A stretch of 64,000 nt of DNA from Stomoxys calcitrans (GCF_963082655.1 NC_081553.1:156527441-156591440), one strand, 5' to 3'; shown: positions 21,078 to 32,690, numbered from the stretch's first letter. A program made the numbers and translations. The notes: a model not told the origin generated them from the sequence alone.

Positions 21078-21600
21078 TTATTAATGATTTGCCTAACATA
21101 ATAATGCATTATAATATTTTGATGTTTGCCGATGATGTGAAAATTATTAGGCCTTTTAATGACCCAGATAATCAGTATTATCTCCAGTCCCATATTGATC
21201 TATTTTATGAATGGTGCAAAATTAACGTAATGCAACCGAATATTTCCAAATGCAAAAATAATGCATTTTTCAAAACGAAACTCTTATATCACAAATTATG
21301 TTATCCGATCCAACGAGCTTGAATCAGTCGATTCATTTAAAGACCTTGGGCTACTTATGGATCCACGTTCAAACTTTCGTAACCATATCTCTAACGCATT
21401 TGGTAAAGCTTACGGCGCCCTTGGATTTGTGAAATGTTGGAGCAGAGAATTTAATGATACTTCTATGACAAAACATTTATACACTTCTTTAGTATGTTTC
21501 AACCTTAAATACGGTTCTATAGTATGGGATCCATACTATACTCTTCACTCTAATCTGATCGAATATGGTCAAAAGCAATTCCTTTTATTTTGCCAAATCA
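21078..21600 (+). pseudogene. Second LINE (jockey-like) RT, second part
   Basis: Resumes with INDLPNII, then the polymerase active-site box MFADDVKI (21122-21145), a FYEWCKINVMQPNISKCK block, and in another frame FKDLGLLMDPRSNF followed by LKYGSIVWDPYYTLH. These are the ordered palm-thumb motifs of jockey-type RT. A frameshift lies at about 21290. The copy ends abruptly against mariner sequence. Confidence 0.82.
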
Positions 21601-21964
21601 GGACTATACGACGATGTTGTTGTTTCGTATTTTTGGAGCATTTCTTTCGACCAATCGACACGAGCCTTTTTTTGAGCGATTGACAAATTGTGTGGGATCC
21701 AACGCGAACAAAAACGGTCATATATTCCTACAATATTGAATGTATGCTGGTCCCATTAATGCCTAAGGTTGTCTCAATCCCACGATAAGTCACATGACGA
21801 TCTTGCAATATCAGTTGGCGCACAGTATCAATGGTTTTTGGAACAACTGATTTTGGACGGGATTTCGGAATTTTTTCCAAAAATGCTGCGGAAAATATTG
21901 TTTCCTGAATAAAGAAAGGAATACATAGTAGCGAGGCGGGTTTAGGTCTAGTTACCGACATCAT
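21600..21964 (-). pseudogene. mariner transposase N-terminal fragment
   Basis: The minus strand encodes a helix-turn-helix DNA-binding region (TVRQLILQDRHVTYRGIE and LGINGTSIHSIL). After a frameshift near 21728 comes the linker SRWIPHNLSIAQKKARVDW and KEMLQKYE. The WIPHNL block is the mariner-specific motif (WVPHEL type) between the DNA-binding and catalytic domains. The DD34D catalytic domain is absent, so it is inactive. Confidence 0.85.
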
Positions 21965-22849
21965 TATCAGTAGTTAAATATTTTTATTACAGTAACTTTA
22001 TGAATTACATACATTGGGGAAGTAAAGCCAATTTAATGAAAACATTTTTTCCCTTTATAGAATCAGCTGTTTTCAATGTAATGACAGTTATTGTGAAAGA
22101 TAGTATTTTCAATAACATTTTATTTATAAATTTTTTTAAGATTCAAGTAAAACAATTTTTGAGTCAATTAATATTTTTAATGAAAATTTTAAAAATTTAA
22201 CTGACTGTGTCGCTAATTTTTTGTCACTTAAAATGAATGACTACCGTTCGCCCTTGTGTCAAAACCAAAGAAGAAAAAACAGATGTTCGAGTGAGTGACC
22301 CAACTCACTTGAGTAAAAAAATTAGTGAAGCATGCAGTTAATCACTATCATAATTGAAAAAAATGTTCAGATTCAATAAAAAAATTCTTGAATCAATTAA
22401 TTTTTAATTTGAAAATTGCCTAATATCAATCACGACGGTAATTGACAAAAAAACAAAAATACGATTTCAATTATTCTTTTAATTGAAAACATTTTTAATT
22501 TCAATTAAATTTTTAATTGAAAAAATTTTTGTGATATTTTTTCTTGTGTCGTATAAATTTTGAACCGTTGCAGAAGTAGGCTCAAAACGGATTTCAAAGA
22601 CATATGGAGTAAAAAAATATCTGCTCAATTGGGAGATCTGAGCTTTGGAATTTTTTAACTCAAGGGGTTTTTCCAATGCTTCAATAAATAATTGCCTATT
22701 TTAAAGCACATATTGCACCCGATTAAGTAGATATTTCTTTTTTAGAAAGCATCAGCAGTATGTCCTCTTCACAAGCAAAAACAAAAAATTAAGGAACATG
22801 AGCAAGTTTTCTTAATAAAGACTTATCAATGAAAATACTTTTTTGGAGG
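21965..22849. other. AT-rich intronic DNA with AATTGAAA/TTTCAATT tracts
   Basis: No gene seen. 22340-22560 is built of repeated AATTAAAAA/TTTTTAATTGAAAA motifs, similar in style to 47930-48230, and may be a decayed MITE. Boundaries are not clear. Confidence 0.4.
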
Positions 22850-23460
22850 ATTGGAGGGTCTCCGTGGAGCATTCCTTCTTAGACCATCGCTACATTAGGT
22901 TTAGGATAGCACGGCCAGCGCCGAATCCGATAAGCTTCCGAATAAATTGAAAACCAACTGGACAAAATTCGGAAGACTACTTATAAGAAGACTTGGGTAA
23001 AGTTATTTAGGTTGTACATGCATAAAAGACTTTGACGATAATGTCCTCAGGTTTACGACTGCACTAGTGGGATCTTTCGAAGATAGATGACCTCTTCGAG
23101 AAAGGTAATCAGCCCTATGATGACCGCAATGATGATTCGCAACATTGGGAAAGAAGTTCTCATATTTTACAAAAAATCACGTGGTTCAAGGAGTACAATT
23201 AGATTAGATTTTTTTTTGTTTGATGAAAACGCATTTTCCACAGGATACTACGGGACTTACGGAGACTCCGGAATCTTGGAATAATCAGGATGAACGAAGG
23301 CCTATCATTACGGACATTATGGTCAAGGAAATCTTCAGGAGCTTGCAACCATTCAAGTCACCCGGACCTGATGGAATATTTCCGGTAGAACTTTAAAAGG
23401 AGACGGACTATCTGGCGCCCCAATCTGGCCTCTGTTTTTACAGCGTGCCTAGAACTTATA
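22850..23460 (+). pseudogene. LINE fragment interrupted by an errantivirus derivative, 5' part
   Basis: Contains EN-RT linker-like sequence and, at about 23330-23400, FKSPGPDGIFPVEL, the RT entry block of the IEGAFNNV LINE family, followed by a stop. It ends at TATA (23457-23460), the target duplication of the inserted element, and resumes at 26707. Confidence 0.72.
23457..23460. other. Target-site duplication TATA (left)
   Basis: TATA precedes the 5' LTR and recurs after the 3' LTR at 26707-26710. Gypsy-type errantiviruses favour alternating pyrimidine/purine targets such as this. A 5-bp TTATA reading is also possible if the LTR ends in GTTAAC. Confidence 0.75.
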
Positions 23461-23937
23461 TGTTAACATCAAAGATGTTTGCTGGGATGTCAGCCAAACA
23501 AAAAATTCTTTATATTGGATTTCGATACCAAAAAATTGCTGATTCTATTGATTAATTCATTGACCGCTGTCAGTCAACATTGTCCGCCTGCAACAACAAA
23601 CAGTGAACCATCATGATTTGTAAGCAACAATATGAAATGGTAATGGTAATGAAATGTAAGCATTTCTACAGCTAACGCAAGGGTCAACAATCCGTATCCA
23701 CCAGTACCGCAGATCAACAGCAAACACAGCAAAGCGGGTAACCTGACACCTCATGACGACAACAATAACAAAATCGTCAATCAGCAAGAAACCAATAGCA
23801 GCACCAGCAACAGCACCAACCAACAGCAGCAGCGCCAACAGCAGCACCAACCAACTTCAACCTAAGTTTAAGATTTTTGATTTAGTTCTGTAAAAGCACT
23901 CAAATTAATAAAAACAGAAATGTAGTAACTGTTAACT
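23461..23937 (+). repeat. Errantivirus 5' LTR (477 bp)
   Basis: Starts TGTTAACATCAAAGATG and ends TAGTAACTGTTAACT. Contains CAG/CAA-rich stretches and AATTAATAAAAACAG near its 3' side (possible polyadenylation region). Same length as the 3' LTR. Confidence 0.92.
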
Positions 23938-24024
23938 GGCGCCCAACAATCCATCAACGCACCCGGAGGCTGTGACCAAGGACCAAAAAAACAGAAATGT
24001 AGTAACTGTTAACTGGCGCCCAAC
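23937..24024 (+). other. Primer-binding site, present twice
   Basis: TGGCGCCCAAC (tRNA-Lys type, as in gypsy) occurs at 23937-23947 and again at 24014-24024. A 77-bp block that includes the LTR's last bases, the site and the following leader is tandemly duplicated. Confidence 0.85.
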
Positions 24025-24254
24025 AATCCATCAACGCACCCGGAGGCTGTGACCAAGGACCAAAAAAACACCCTAGAAGACCACAGAGGCTGTAGCTACA
24101 ACTACCGGCTCAACACACGTCAACAAGTAAGCGGACGATTCTCCAAGTAGATTTAACGAAAGGACAACGAAATCGCCTCCATGGACGTATGGAAAATCTT
24201 TATAGGGATACATTTGTAAGTAGGCAGTGAACACAAAAAAAAATTTGTGAATCG

Positions 24255-25014
24255 TAGATTTAATAATTAAGAAGAATTTAAGTACAAAAGTGAAAAAAAT
24301 GTGAAAACTCTGGTAGAGAAAAAAATTTTGGTGAATAATTAAAGAATTTAAAAATTGTAACTTCAGGAAATAGAAAAATCAATAGAATTAAGAAAAGTTG
24401 GAAAAAGTTAGATTTAATAATTAAGAAGAATTTAAGTACGAAAGTGAAAAAAATGTGAAAACTCTGGTAGAGAAAAAATTTTGGTGAATAATTAAAGAAT
24501 TTAAAAATTGTAACTTCAGGAAATAGAAAAATCAATAGAATTAAGAAAAGTTGGAAAAAGTTAGATTTAATAATTAAGAAGAATTTAAGTACAAAAGTGA
24601 AAAAAATGTGAAAACTCTGGTAGAGAAAAAATTTTGGTGAATAATTAAAGAATTTAAAAATTGTAACTTCAGGAAATAGAAAAATCAATAGAATTAAGAA
24701 AAGTTGGAAAAAGTTAGATTTAATAATTAAGAAGAATTTAAGTACAAAAGTGAAAAAAATGTGAAAACTCTGGTAGAGAAAAAATTTTGGTGAATAATTA
24801 AAGAATTTAAAAATTGTAACTTCAGGAAATAGAAAAATCAATAGAATTAAGAAAAGTTGGAAAAAGTTAGATTTAATAATTAAGAAGAATTTAAGTACAA
24901 AAGTGAAAAAAATGTGAAAACTCTGGTAGAGAAAAAATTTTGGTGAATAATTAAAGAATTTAAAAATTGTAACTTCAGGAAATAGAAAAATCAATAGAAT
25001 TAAGAAAAGTTGGA
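24255..25014 (+). repeat. Five tandem copies of a 153-bp AT-rich leader unit
   Basis: TAGATTTAATAATTAAGAAG recurs at 24255, 24409, 24562, 24715 and 24868 (spacing 154, 153, 153, 153). Copies are nearly identical, indicating recent expansion. The unit is unrelated in sequence to the HINE unit of the same length. Confidence 0.95.
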
Positions 25015-25016
25015 AA

Positions 25017-26189
25017 TGGATCGCCGGAAATCCAGATCACGACGATTTCGAGATAATAGAGCAAAAAATTAACAATGTTTTGTCAAGCAATAATAGGCAG
25101 GTTGTAATAAATAATCTGTCTCTAAAAAAAATAGATGAACTCACAGAAAATACCAACAAAATTATAAAAATTGTAAAAACCAATGAAAATTTTATAACCA
25201 TGCTCAAAATGAAAATTGACCTTTTAAAGGAAGAAATTGTTAATGTAAATTATGCCATTCACTGGGCAAAGTCCGGCATAATAAATTCATTTGTATTGTC
25301 GAACACTGAAGTGAATATTGCAAAAGAGCTTTTCGAGAAAGATTCAATTCCCTTTGTAAACATAGAAGAAATATTCGAATTCTCTGAAGTAAAAATTGCA
25401 TCAAATGAAAAATCACTTATTTATATCGTCAATGTACCGACTACGAATTTAGATTCCTGCAGTAAACTCTTGATTAAACCCACTAAGAGTGGGGATCTTA
25501 TTAATAAAATTGATTATAATGAAATACTAGTTTGTAAAAATGAATCCTATGGGATCCTTAAACCATGTAAATCTTTCAATAATCTGACTGTTTGTAATTT
25601 AAATAATGTCAAAAGAATAGAAAAAGAAAATTGTTTGTTAAATCTTTTAAAAAGCGTAGAAGCAAACTGTACTTTATTGAGACATAGCACCACCCCTACA
25701 GTAGAGGAAGTCTTGCCTGGGATGATTCTACTAAATCAATTCGATGGTACCATTCTCATCAACGACGAGCAGTACAATCTTACGGGAACCTTCATAATCA
25801 AGTTTCAAAACGCTTCCATAACAATTGACAACGAGACATACAACTATTTCCAAACAACGTATGCCGAACCATTACCTGCAATCCTACAACCTAGATCTCC
25901 TGGATCAAAAATAGAAGAAGTAACCACTTTGGAATTTGTAAAAAGGATCCATCTAAACAATACAAAAGCGATAGAACTGTTGAACATTAAAAACAAATGG
26001 AGTGCGGCCGTGCATTTACTCACAATAGCTGCAGCTCTCATTCTGGTATTGTTCTTGATAAGAAGAAAGCAGCGCCCATTGATTGAAACCGTTAATCTAG
26101 CACCTCCCAATCAACTATCAGTTCCGACATCGAATTCAACAAACTTTCCAAGAGACGTACCAAGATTATCTCAGATACCTTACTTCTAA
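25017..26189 (+). pseudogene. env: Errantivirus Env, C-terminal part (5'-truncated)
   Basis: An open frame of about 390 codons joined directly to the leader repeats, with no convincing start codon of its own. It shows features of the transmembrane-side portion of gypsy-type Env: heptad-like region (INNVLSSNN, LSLKKIDELTENTNKI), conserved Cys residues, several N-glycosylation sites (NLT, NCT, NAS, NET), and a C-terminal membrane anchor (LLTIAAALILVLFLI at about 26018-26062) with a short cytoplasmic tail. The surface portion, cleavage site and fusion segment are not present. In full errantiviruses Env is made from a spliced RNA and mediates cell-to-cell transfer; this copy could not supply that function. 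Confidence 0.85.
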
Positions 26190-26219
26190 CGGTATTACGA
26201 TCGAGGACGCTCGTAACTA

Positions 26220-26229
26220 AGAGGGGAGG
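26220..26229 (+). other. Polypurine tract of the errantivirus derivative
   Basis: AGAGGGGAGG immediately before the 3' LTR start TGTTAAC. Confidence 0.85.
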
Positions 26230-26706
26230 TGTTAACATCAAAGATGTTTGCTGGGATGTCAGCCAAACAAAAAATTCTTTATATTGGATTTCGATACCAA
26301 AAAATTGCTGATTCTATTGATTAATTCATTGACCGCTGTCAGTCAACATTGTCCGCCTGCAACAACAAACAGTGAACCATCATGATTTGTAAGCAACAAT
26401 ATGAAATGGTAATGGTAATGAAATGTAAGCATTTCTACAGCTAACGCAAGGGTCAACAATCCGTATCCACCAGTACCGCAGATCAACAGCAAACACAGCA
26501 AAGCGGGTAACCTGACACCTCATGACGACAACAATAACAAAATCGTCAATCAGCAAGAAACCAATAGCAGCACCAGCAACAGCACCAACCAACAGCAGCA
26601 GCGCCAACAGCAGCACCAACCAACTTCAACCTAAGTTTAAGATTTTTGATTTAGTTCTGTAAAAGCACTCAAATTAATAAAAACAGAAATGTAGTAACTG
26701 TTAACT
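26230..26706 (+). repeat. Errantivirus 3' LTR (477 bp)
   Basis: Same sequence as 23461-23937 in every block I compared, followed by the TATA target duplication. Confidence 0.92.
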
Positions 26707-28339
26707 TATATACACTCCGAAAGTCTGTTTAGAGGCAAGGGTGGTATTTATACCCAAGGCCTTTAGCGAACTGCTCAAGTACAAAGAGCATGCTTATGTC
26801 AAGGAAAGGTTGGATTGCCCTGCGAGAGGTTGTGTAATAAACAGGAAAATTCTTCGATTCCAAAACGTACGCATTGGTGGTATGCATCGACATTGAGGGG
26901 CTTTCAACAATGTGCGGACCGACACACTTATCCAATCATTGAACCAGTACCGCGTGGACCAGGTCTTTAGAGACTGGATGATCCATATACGAAGGAACCG
27001 ATGGATAAATGGTGGGTCCCATGACATAAATATAAGGGAGAATGTGGCACAGAGATTGCCATAAGGGCGCATTTTGTCGCCACTCCTATGGGTGACCACC
27101 ATAATTAACATATTACGGATGCTGATTGAGGAGAGATTTGAACCCGTCTGCTAGGCAGACGTTGTTATAATACTTCTAAGGGGTAAGGACCCGAATCAAC
27201 TATGCAGAAGGGCCGAAAGAATCTTGCAGATGACACACGACAGGGCTAGACTCAAGGGTCTCAATGTTAACCCAGAGAAGACTGGAATCTGCCTGTTTAC
27301 GTGGAAGACGAAAATGGGCTAATTTGACGCACCACGTCTCCTAAATAGAAAGAAATCGATATCTGACAAGGTCAAATACTTGAGTGTGATCTTGGACAGG
27401 TCACATTCAGGAGCGTACTGAGAAGACTCGCAGATGTTGGGCACTATTAAGACAGGCCGCAGTCTCGAAATGGGGCCTGAACCAAGGATAGTACACTAGC
27501 TTTACAGGAGCGTGATTAAACTAATACTTACTTAAGCCTCAGTAGTTTGGTGGACTGCTATGGAGAAAAAGTGCAACATAAGGACAATACAACAGGTTCA
27601 GAGAACAAGTTGTCTTGGCATAGGCGGAGAGATGAGGACCACGCCCACTAGGGCACTGGAGATTATTCTAGATATCCGACCCATTGACATACAGATTAAG
27701 TGTGAGGCAGCCATTGCGGCTATGAGACTTAAGGCGATGAATGGATTGAGGATGGAAGCAACTCATATCATTGCGGTATATTCGAGGCGGCGATAGGAAA
27801 CCTGGAAGGAAGGGAAGAGATTTCCGATCGGATACCTGATACGACACTTGAGGTCGAGTGCGAGATACTGCTGCCAGAGGCAGCGTGAGTTGATGTGGTG
27901 TGAACTCGAGGGAGTCGAGTGTGAACATCTTTGCGGATAGTAAACTGGCCATCAGGACAATAATAGTAATTGTTCTAACAATCAAGACGGCAAAGTCTCG
28001 AAGATTAACGCCTTTTCTGAAGATGGCATGCGGATCATGCGTTTGGGTGCCGGGCCGCAGCGAAGTAAGGGGAATGAAGGAGCAGATGATTTTTCATTTA
28101 AGGCCAGAGGACTGCCGTCAGTAAACTTGGTTAACTCGATGCCGTTCGGGGCGACGCAGTACAAGTTAAGGGCGTGGGAGATGAACGTACTATTGTGGAA
28201 CAGCGAAACGGTCGGTAGGATGCCGAAAATCCTTTGGGGAGATCCGGATCGCACAACAAGCCGTTTACTGGCTTGAGTGTATGTCCATGGTGACATGGGG
28301 CGGTCTCATATCCTCTCCCTCTTTCAACTTAACCTAACC
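26707..28339 (+). pseudogene. LINE fragment (IEGAFNNV family), 3' part with RNase H
   Basis: Continues the copy broken by the errantivirus. Readable pieces are an ACLCQGK-type HAYVKG remnant, CIDIEG-like sequence near 26885, the SVVWWTAMEKKCN connector (27540-27580), LDIRPIDIQIKCEAA (about 27670), and RNase H pieces FADSKLAIRT (27932) and VWVPGRSEVRG (28045). The 3' end is CAACTTAACCTAACCT at 28339, which abuts a minus-strand LINE. Many frameshifts are present. Confidence 0.78.
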
Positions 28340-30350
28340 TGATGGGAAGCAAGTCTTTCGCCTTCGTATGGAAAGGTTTTCCTGCTTTTGGAAGGAAAGT
28401 GACCTTTGTGTCGCTTCATCCCTCAGGTATATATGCCATGCTGATACAAGCAGGGCAAGTCTCCCTAAGCCAAAGAGATAGTCTATCGTACACAGTTTGT
28501 TATTCAACCGGTAATATATCATCAGGGCATGGCGATTTAAAAGAGTCGAAACTTGTTATCGCCCAAACGCTCAGATACAATTTCCCAATAATATCCGACG
28601 GATGCATATCATTGAAAACCTCTTCAGGCGCAACGTTGTCCTTTGTAGAGTTTCTTTGGAAATGTATATTAGCGAGTAGTTTAAGTTTTTTCTCATAAGA
28701 CATTATCCATACATTCTCTGACTTCTGAATATATTCCACTGTAATAGGTTTCGAGGATAGCGTCTTCGTTTGCATCGTGGCCTAAGATGTATCCTATAAG
28801 GATCTGCAGAATTTCACCCATGATTTGTTCAAAGCTTTTCTCAGTTCGCTGTTGTATTTTCTAAACTCATCCATTTGGACGTCAAAATCGTTTGGTGCCC
28901 TTGTGGCTTTCGCCCTGTAGAAGTGTTTTCTGCAGCCCTTCCATAGACCAACCTGTTCTGGGGTATAAAATTGGATCGTCGCTGTTTGCACATTGTCTTT
29001 GCTCTAGGCGTCACTTGTTGAGTTATTAAGGGCCTTCGAGGTCCGTTTGAACATTATGTCAATGTCCTCCGCATTTTCCACATCCTTTTCTGGTCTAGAA
29101 AGGTAGTCGTGCAGAATGTGTGCCGACATCTATCCCACTCCGACTTTCTTCTGTTTAACCGGGGGACCACTTCTGCTGTATTCCAAGGCTGAAACTACTA
29201 TAACGATAATCAGAGGAGCTGTAGGCATCTAACACTTATCAGTCGCACATCCTTCCCCTTATATATACCGATACAATGGTAATATCTAGCACCTCTTGCC
29301 TGTTTCTGGTAATAAAGGTCGGTTTACTCCCTATATTACAAACCGTCAGATCGCAACTTTCCGATAAGCAGCTCACCAGTTTCGTTGATATCCGGACTTC
29401 CCCATATCTGGTGATGTGCATTAGCATCACTTCCTACAATGAGGTACTTTTACCCCCAAAAACGGTTTCAACAAGCGACTTAAGGCTTGAAGGCGGCATC
29501 TCTGAATCGTTCGACATATATATGAAAGCCAGTCAATAATTTCAAGGCCGGCTACTACGGAATCTTCAGTGCTAAGCGACGGAAGAAGAAAATCATTTTG
29601 ACTTCCCTTTGTAAGAATACAGGCTCAGGGCTTGTCGGGTCCCATTTCGACGCCTTATCCTCCTGTTTCGAACATGATAGGGGGATTTTCGGTCTCCTAC
29701 AATCCTCCAAACTTTAGAGATGTGGTCGATAGTTTCTCAGACAAGTGTTCACCAACGACTGCTGAGTCGTCTTCTGATTCCCCACCCATACCACTGCTAC
29801 ACACCTTCTGTCTCAATTTGTTGAATCCATAGGATACAACTCCATCAGACTTGTTTAGGTCTGGGAGGCAGCCGGAGTTTAGCACGAACACTGCATGTCG
29901 GTGACTGAAAGATTGCGATAACAGTCCCTTAGTATCTTAAGTGTGGATTCAGGATCTGAGGTAATTCTTGGTATCCTAGCGTGTGTTATTGGTAGAGAAG
30001 AAATAGAATATTTTTCTTCTTGACTAAATCCAGTGCTGAGTCTGGCTAGATCTCGCATTGGCGCAAGCATACATTTCAATTGAGCTTTGATCCTGAAGGC
30101 AATTAGCAAAAGCCTGCATCGTCACAAACTGGAGGAGGCCCATGTAATTCCTCAAGAATATCGGTGTATACAGATGAAAGTCCATTGACTATCCTACTCG
30201 AATTGTTCCTTCGTGTGCAGCTCTGTTCTTCTCCCTTGTCGACAAAGTCGGGGTAGCCTGTGCAGCGAATCTCCGAGTCGAATTAAGGGAGCCTCTCTCC
30301 ATATCGGTGAGATATGAAAGTGAAAGTGCTGCTGAATAGTCGACTGTCGG
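28340..30350 (-). pseudogene. LINE fragment (second IEGAFNNV-type subfamily): ORF1, endonuclease and RT start
   Basis: Minus strand, from 5' to 3': ORF1-like pieces near 30350-29700; an endonuclease-type block (ANAHHQIWG-like sequence, SCDLTVCNIGSKPTFI and TRNRQEVLDITI at 29270-29350); a linker GLWKGCRKHFYRAK (28930); then EEVFNDMHPSDIIG and FKSPCPDDILPVE at 28500-28640; and finally TKVTFLPKAGKPFH at about 28370, where it is cut by the end of the plus-strand LINE. It matches the family of the copy at 12756-14580. The plus LINE probably inserted into this one. Confidence 0.72.
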
Positions 30351-30439
30351 CTTGTGGATCCTGGCACAGTCACTCCACCAGTCTAGGTCAAACCCTATGG
30401 AAATATTTTCAAAACACATGATGTTGGTTCTGGAGATTG

Positions 30440-30640
30440 CGACTTGACTTCGTGATTTCCTTGAAGCCGTAGTTGTTATCTGATTGGGCTGATTTTGCAG
30501 GAAGTATTTTGTTAAGACTTCCATCAACGGTTATAACCTTTGACAACTTAATCGCTTGGATGCCGCAATTGTTGTCCAATTTGGCTGAATCTTTGCAGGG
30601 AGTATTTTGATTTTCAATATATATGGCATTTTTAAGATAA
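30440..30640 (+). mobile_element. Degenerate HINE array fragment
   Basis: Two decayed units with the CCGATTTGGCTGAAATTTTGCA...GTATTTTGTTA...TTCCAACAACTG style (for example TGATTGGGCTGATTTTGCAGG and GAAGTATTTTGTTAAGACTTCC). No termini. Confidence 0.55.
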
Positions 30641-30790
30641 GATTGATATTTTTTTAAGATAAGATTAATAAGTAAGTTACTTCACACCCTAATTACAATA
30701 GTTTATGCTAGGTGACATATTTATGAAATTATCACATATTAACTCTTGCTTAGTAGTAATTATGTGAAATATTTGTAATTTTTTATTTAC

Positions 30791-30912
30791 CTGGAAGTAT
30801 AATTACGCCAAAAGTCCAGAATAATTCCATCCAACATAAGATTTTTTCTCTGTATTTTGTGGGCTGAAATTCACCTAAGTATGGAAACACTATCCCCATT
30901 GTGCCAGCTACG
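30791..30912 (-). CDS. SV2-like gene, exon a (most 5' seen)
   Basis: 122 nt from acceptor TTTCCTTACAG to donor GTAAAT on the minus strand. It encodes VAGTMGIVFPYLGEFQPTK, then YREKILCWMELFWTFGVIILP. This is the transmembrane 4-5 region of SV2-like transporters, with the YLGEFQPTKYRE loop signature. The last G joins GT of the exon at 15384 to give Gly, keeping the frame. Upstream exons, including the start codon, were not recognised in 30913-64000, so the gene is partial here. Confidence 0.85.
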
Positions 30913-31499
<587 letters not shown>

Positions 31500-31528
31500 T
31501 ATATATATATACGATATATATATATGAC

Positions 31529-31947
31529 TGATGTTGGACGTCATCCGAGAAGTCCTTGTGCAAAATTATAGCCAAACCGGAAAATAATTGCATCCTTTAG
31601 GGGTTCAAGAAGTTAAATCGATGGATCGGCGTACATCCAAATCTGAATCGATATAGTCCATTTGCAATTTCTAATGACACACATCATTAAGAAATATCTT
31701 TGCAAAAATTGCAAGTGTCTAGCTTTATTCGTTCGACCTTATTTCGGCAGACTGACGGAAGCACATGGCCAGATCGACGTACTCTTTCGAAAGTTAGCAT
31801 GCTTTCGACAGATCGACTTATAACGACGTGACGATCAAGAATATATATACTTTATGGGGTCTCAGATGAATATTTCGGGGAGTTACAAACAGAATGACGA
31901 AATTAGTATACCCCCTTCCTATGGTGTATATGTATAGGGTATAAAAT
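31529..31947 (-). mobile_element. HINE, truncated copy
   Basis: Has the 5' module on the minus strand (CATAGGAAGGGGGTATACTA and the TATATATTCTTGATCG core), a short interrupted GACAGATCG tract in place of the long microsatellite, and one or two units. The 3' hairpin end is missing. Confidence 0.78.
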
Positions 31948-32450
31948 GTCCGACTAAAATTTTACAAAAAATTTACCAAACTCCCTCCCAACCGTCCGAA
32001 ATTGTAAACTAGATCAAAATACACGTAAATTTCTTGTAACAGTTATTATTTATTTAGGAATATATAATAATATAACATAAAAATAACAAAAATGAAATAA
32101 AAACGAATAACTTCGGCCCACGTTTTATTCAAATTTTGTTAACAATTTCCGGGATACTGGTCATTATTGCGTAAGAATGTTGAGGGAACCAAAACCAACC
32201 ACAATTGTAAATTTGGTCAAATTCGGGAAATAACAGAGGCTTTTACGAGTCTGTTGCCTTATTAGGGTCTAATAGAACATATCATTTATATCCAAGTATA
32301 ATTCGCTCTTGACCATACTCGGCACAGGTATTGGGAGCCTAATGCAACTCGCTGTACCAAATTTCAACAAAATCTGGTCAAAAAATGCGCTCAGAACCTC
32401 AACAGCGGATCGGTTAATGTGACAGCTATATTTAAATATGGTTCGATATT

Positions 32451-32690
32451 GAGGCCACCGTAGCGCAGAAGTTAGAATGTCTACCTATGACGCATAACGC
32501 TTGGGTTAAAATTCTGGGGAGAACACCAGAAAATGTCAGCGGTGGTTTGTGAGGTACTTAGCCATGTAAAAAATTCTTCCTAAAGAAGTGTCGCGGCACC
32601 CCGTTTAGACTCTGCTATAAACAGGATCCTTAATGGAATGTTCATTGAATGAATTGATATTTGAGAGGTTTGTTCTAGTTTCTTAATGGA
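32451..32690 (+). mobile_element. tRNA-derived SINE
   Basis: A-box-like TAGCGCAGAAGTTAG (32461-32475) and a decayed B box GGGTTAAAATTC (32503-32514), followed by GTGAGGTACTTAGCCATGTAAAA and GCACCCCGTTTAGACTC. It matches the better-preserved copy at 53415-53690. It lies inside a HINE-like unit. Confidence 0.72.

Larger units (their letters stand above)
23461..26706 (+). mobile_element. Internally deleted errantivirus (env-only derivative)
   Basis: Two 477-bp LTRs that match over all the stretches I compared flank a leader with a duplicated primer-binding site, five tandem 153-bp units, the 3' two-thirds or so of an env gene and a polypurine tract. gag and pol are absent. LTR identity implies very recent integration, so the deleted RNA was probably packaged and copied by proteins of an intact relative. 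It splits a LINE copy inside the SV2-like intron. Confidence 0.88.
15385..30790 (-). other. 15.4-kb intron of the SV2-like gene, filled with transposable elements
   Basis: Donor GTAAAT at 30790 and acceptor TATCTTTTAG at 15385 bound an intron that holds LINE copies in both orientations, a HINE, a mariner remnant and an errantivirus derivative. The neighbouring introns of this gene are only 50-65 bp. 15385-15779 itself shows nothing recognisable. Confidence 0.75.

Noticed and set aside
23611..23850. 79-codon minus-strand frame in both errantivirus LTRs
   Set aside because: Antisense of CAG/CAA repeats; present twice only because LTRs are duplicated.
24278..24994. Long minus-strand reading frame of 238 codons over the leader repeats
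   Set aside because: The unit is 153 bp (51 codons), so any open unit gives a long repetitive frame. Composition is Phe/Leu/Ile low complexity on the strand opposite to the element.
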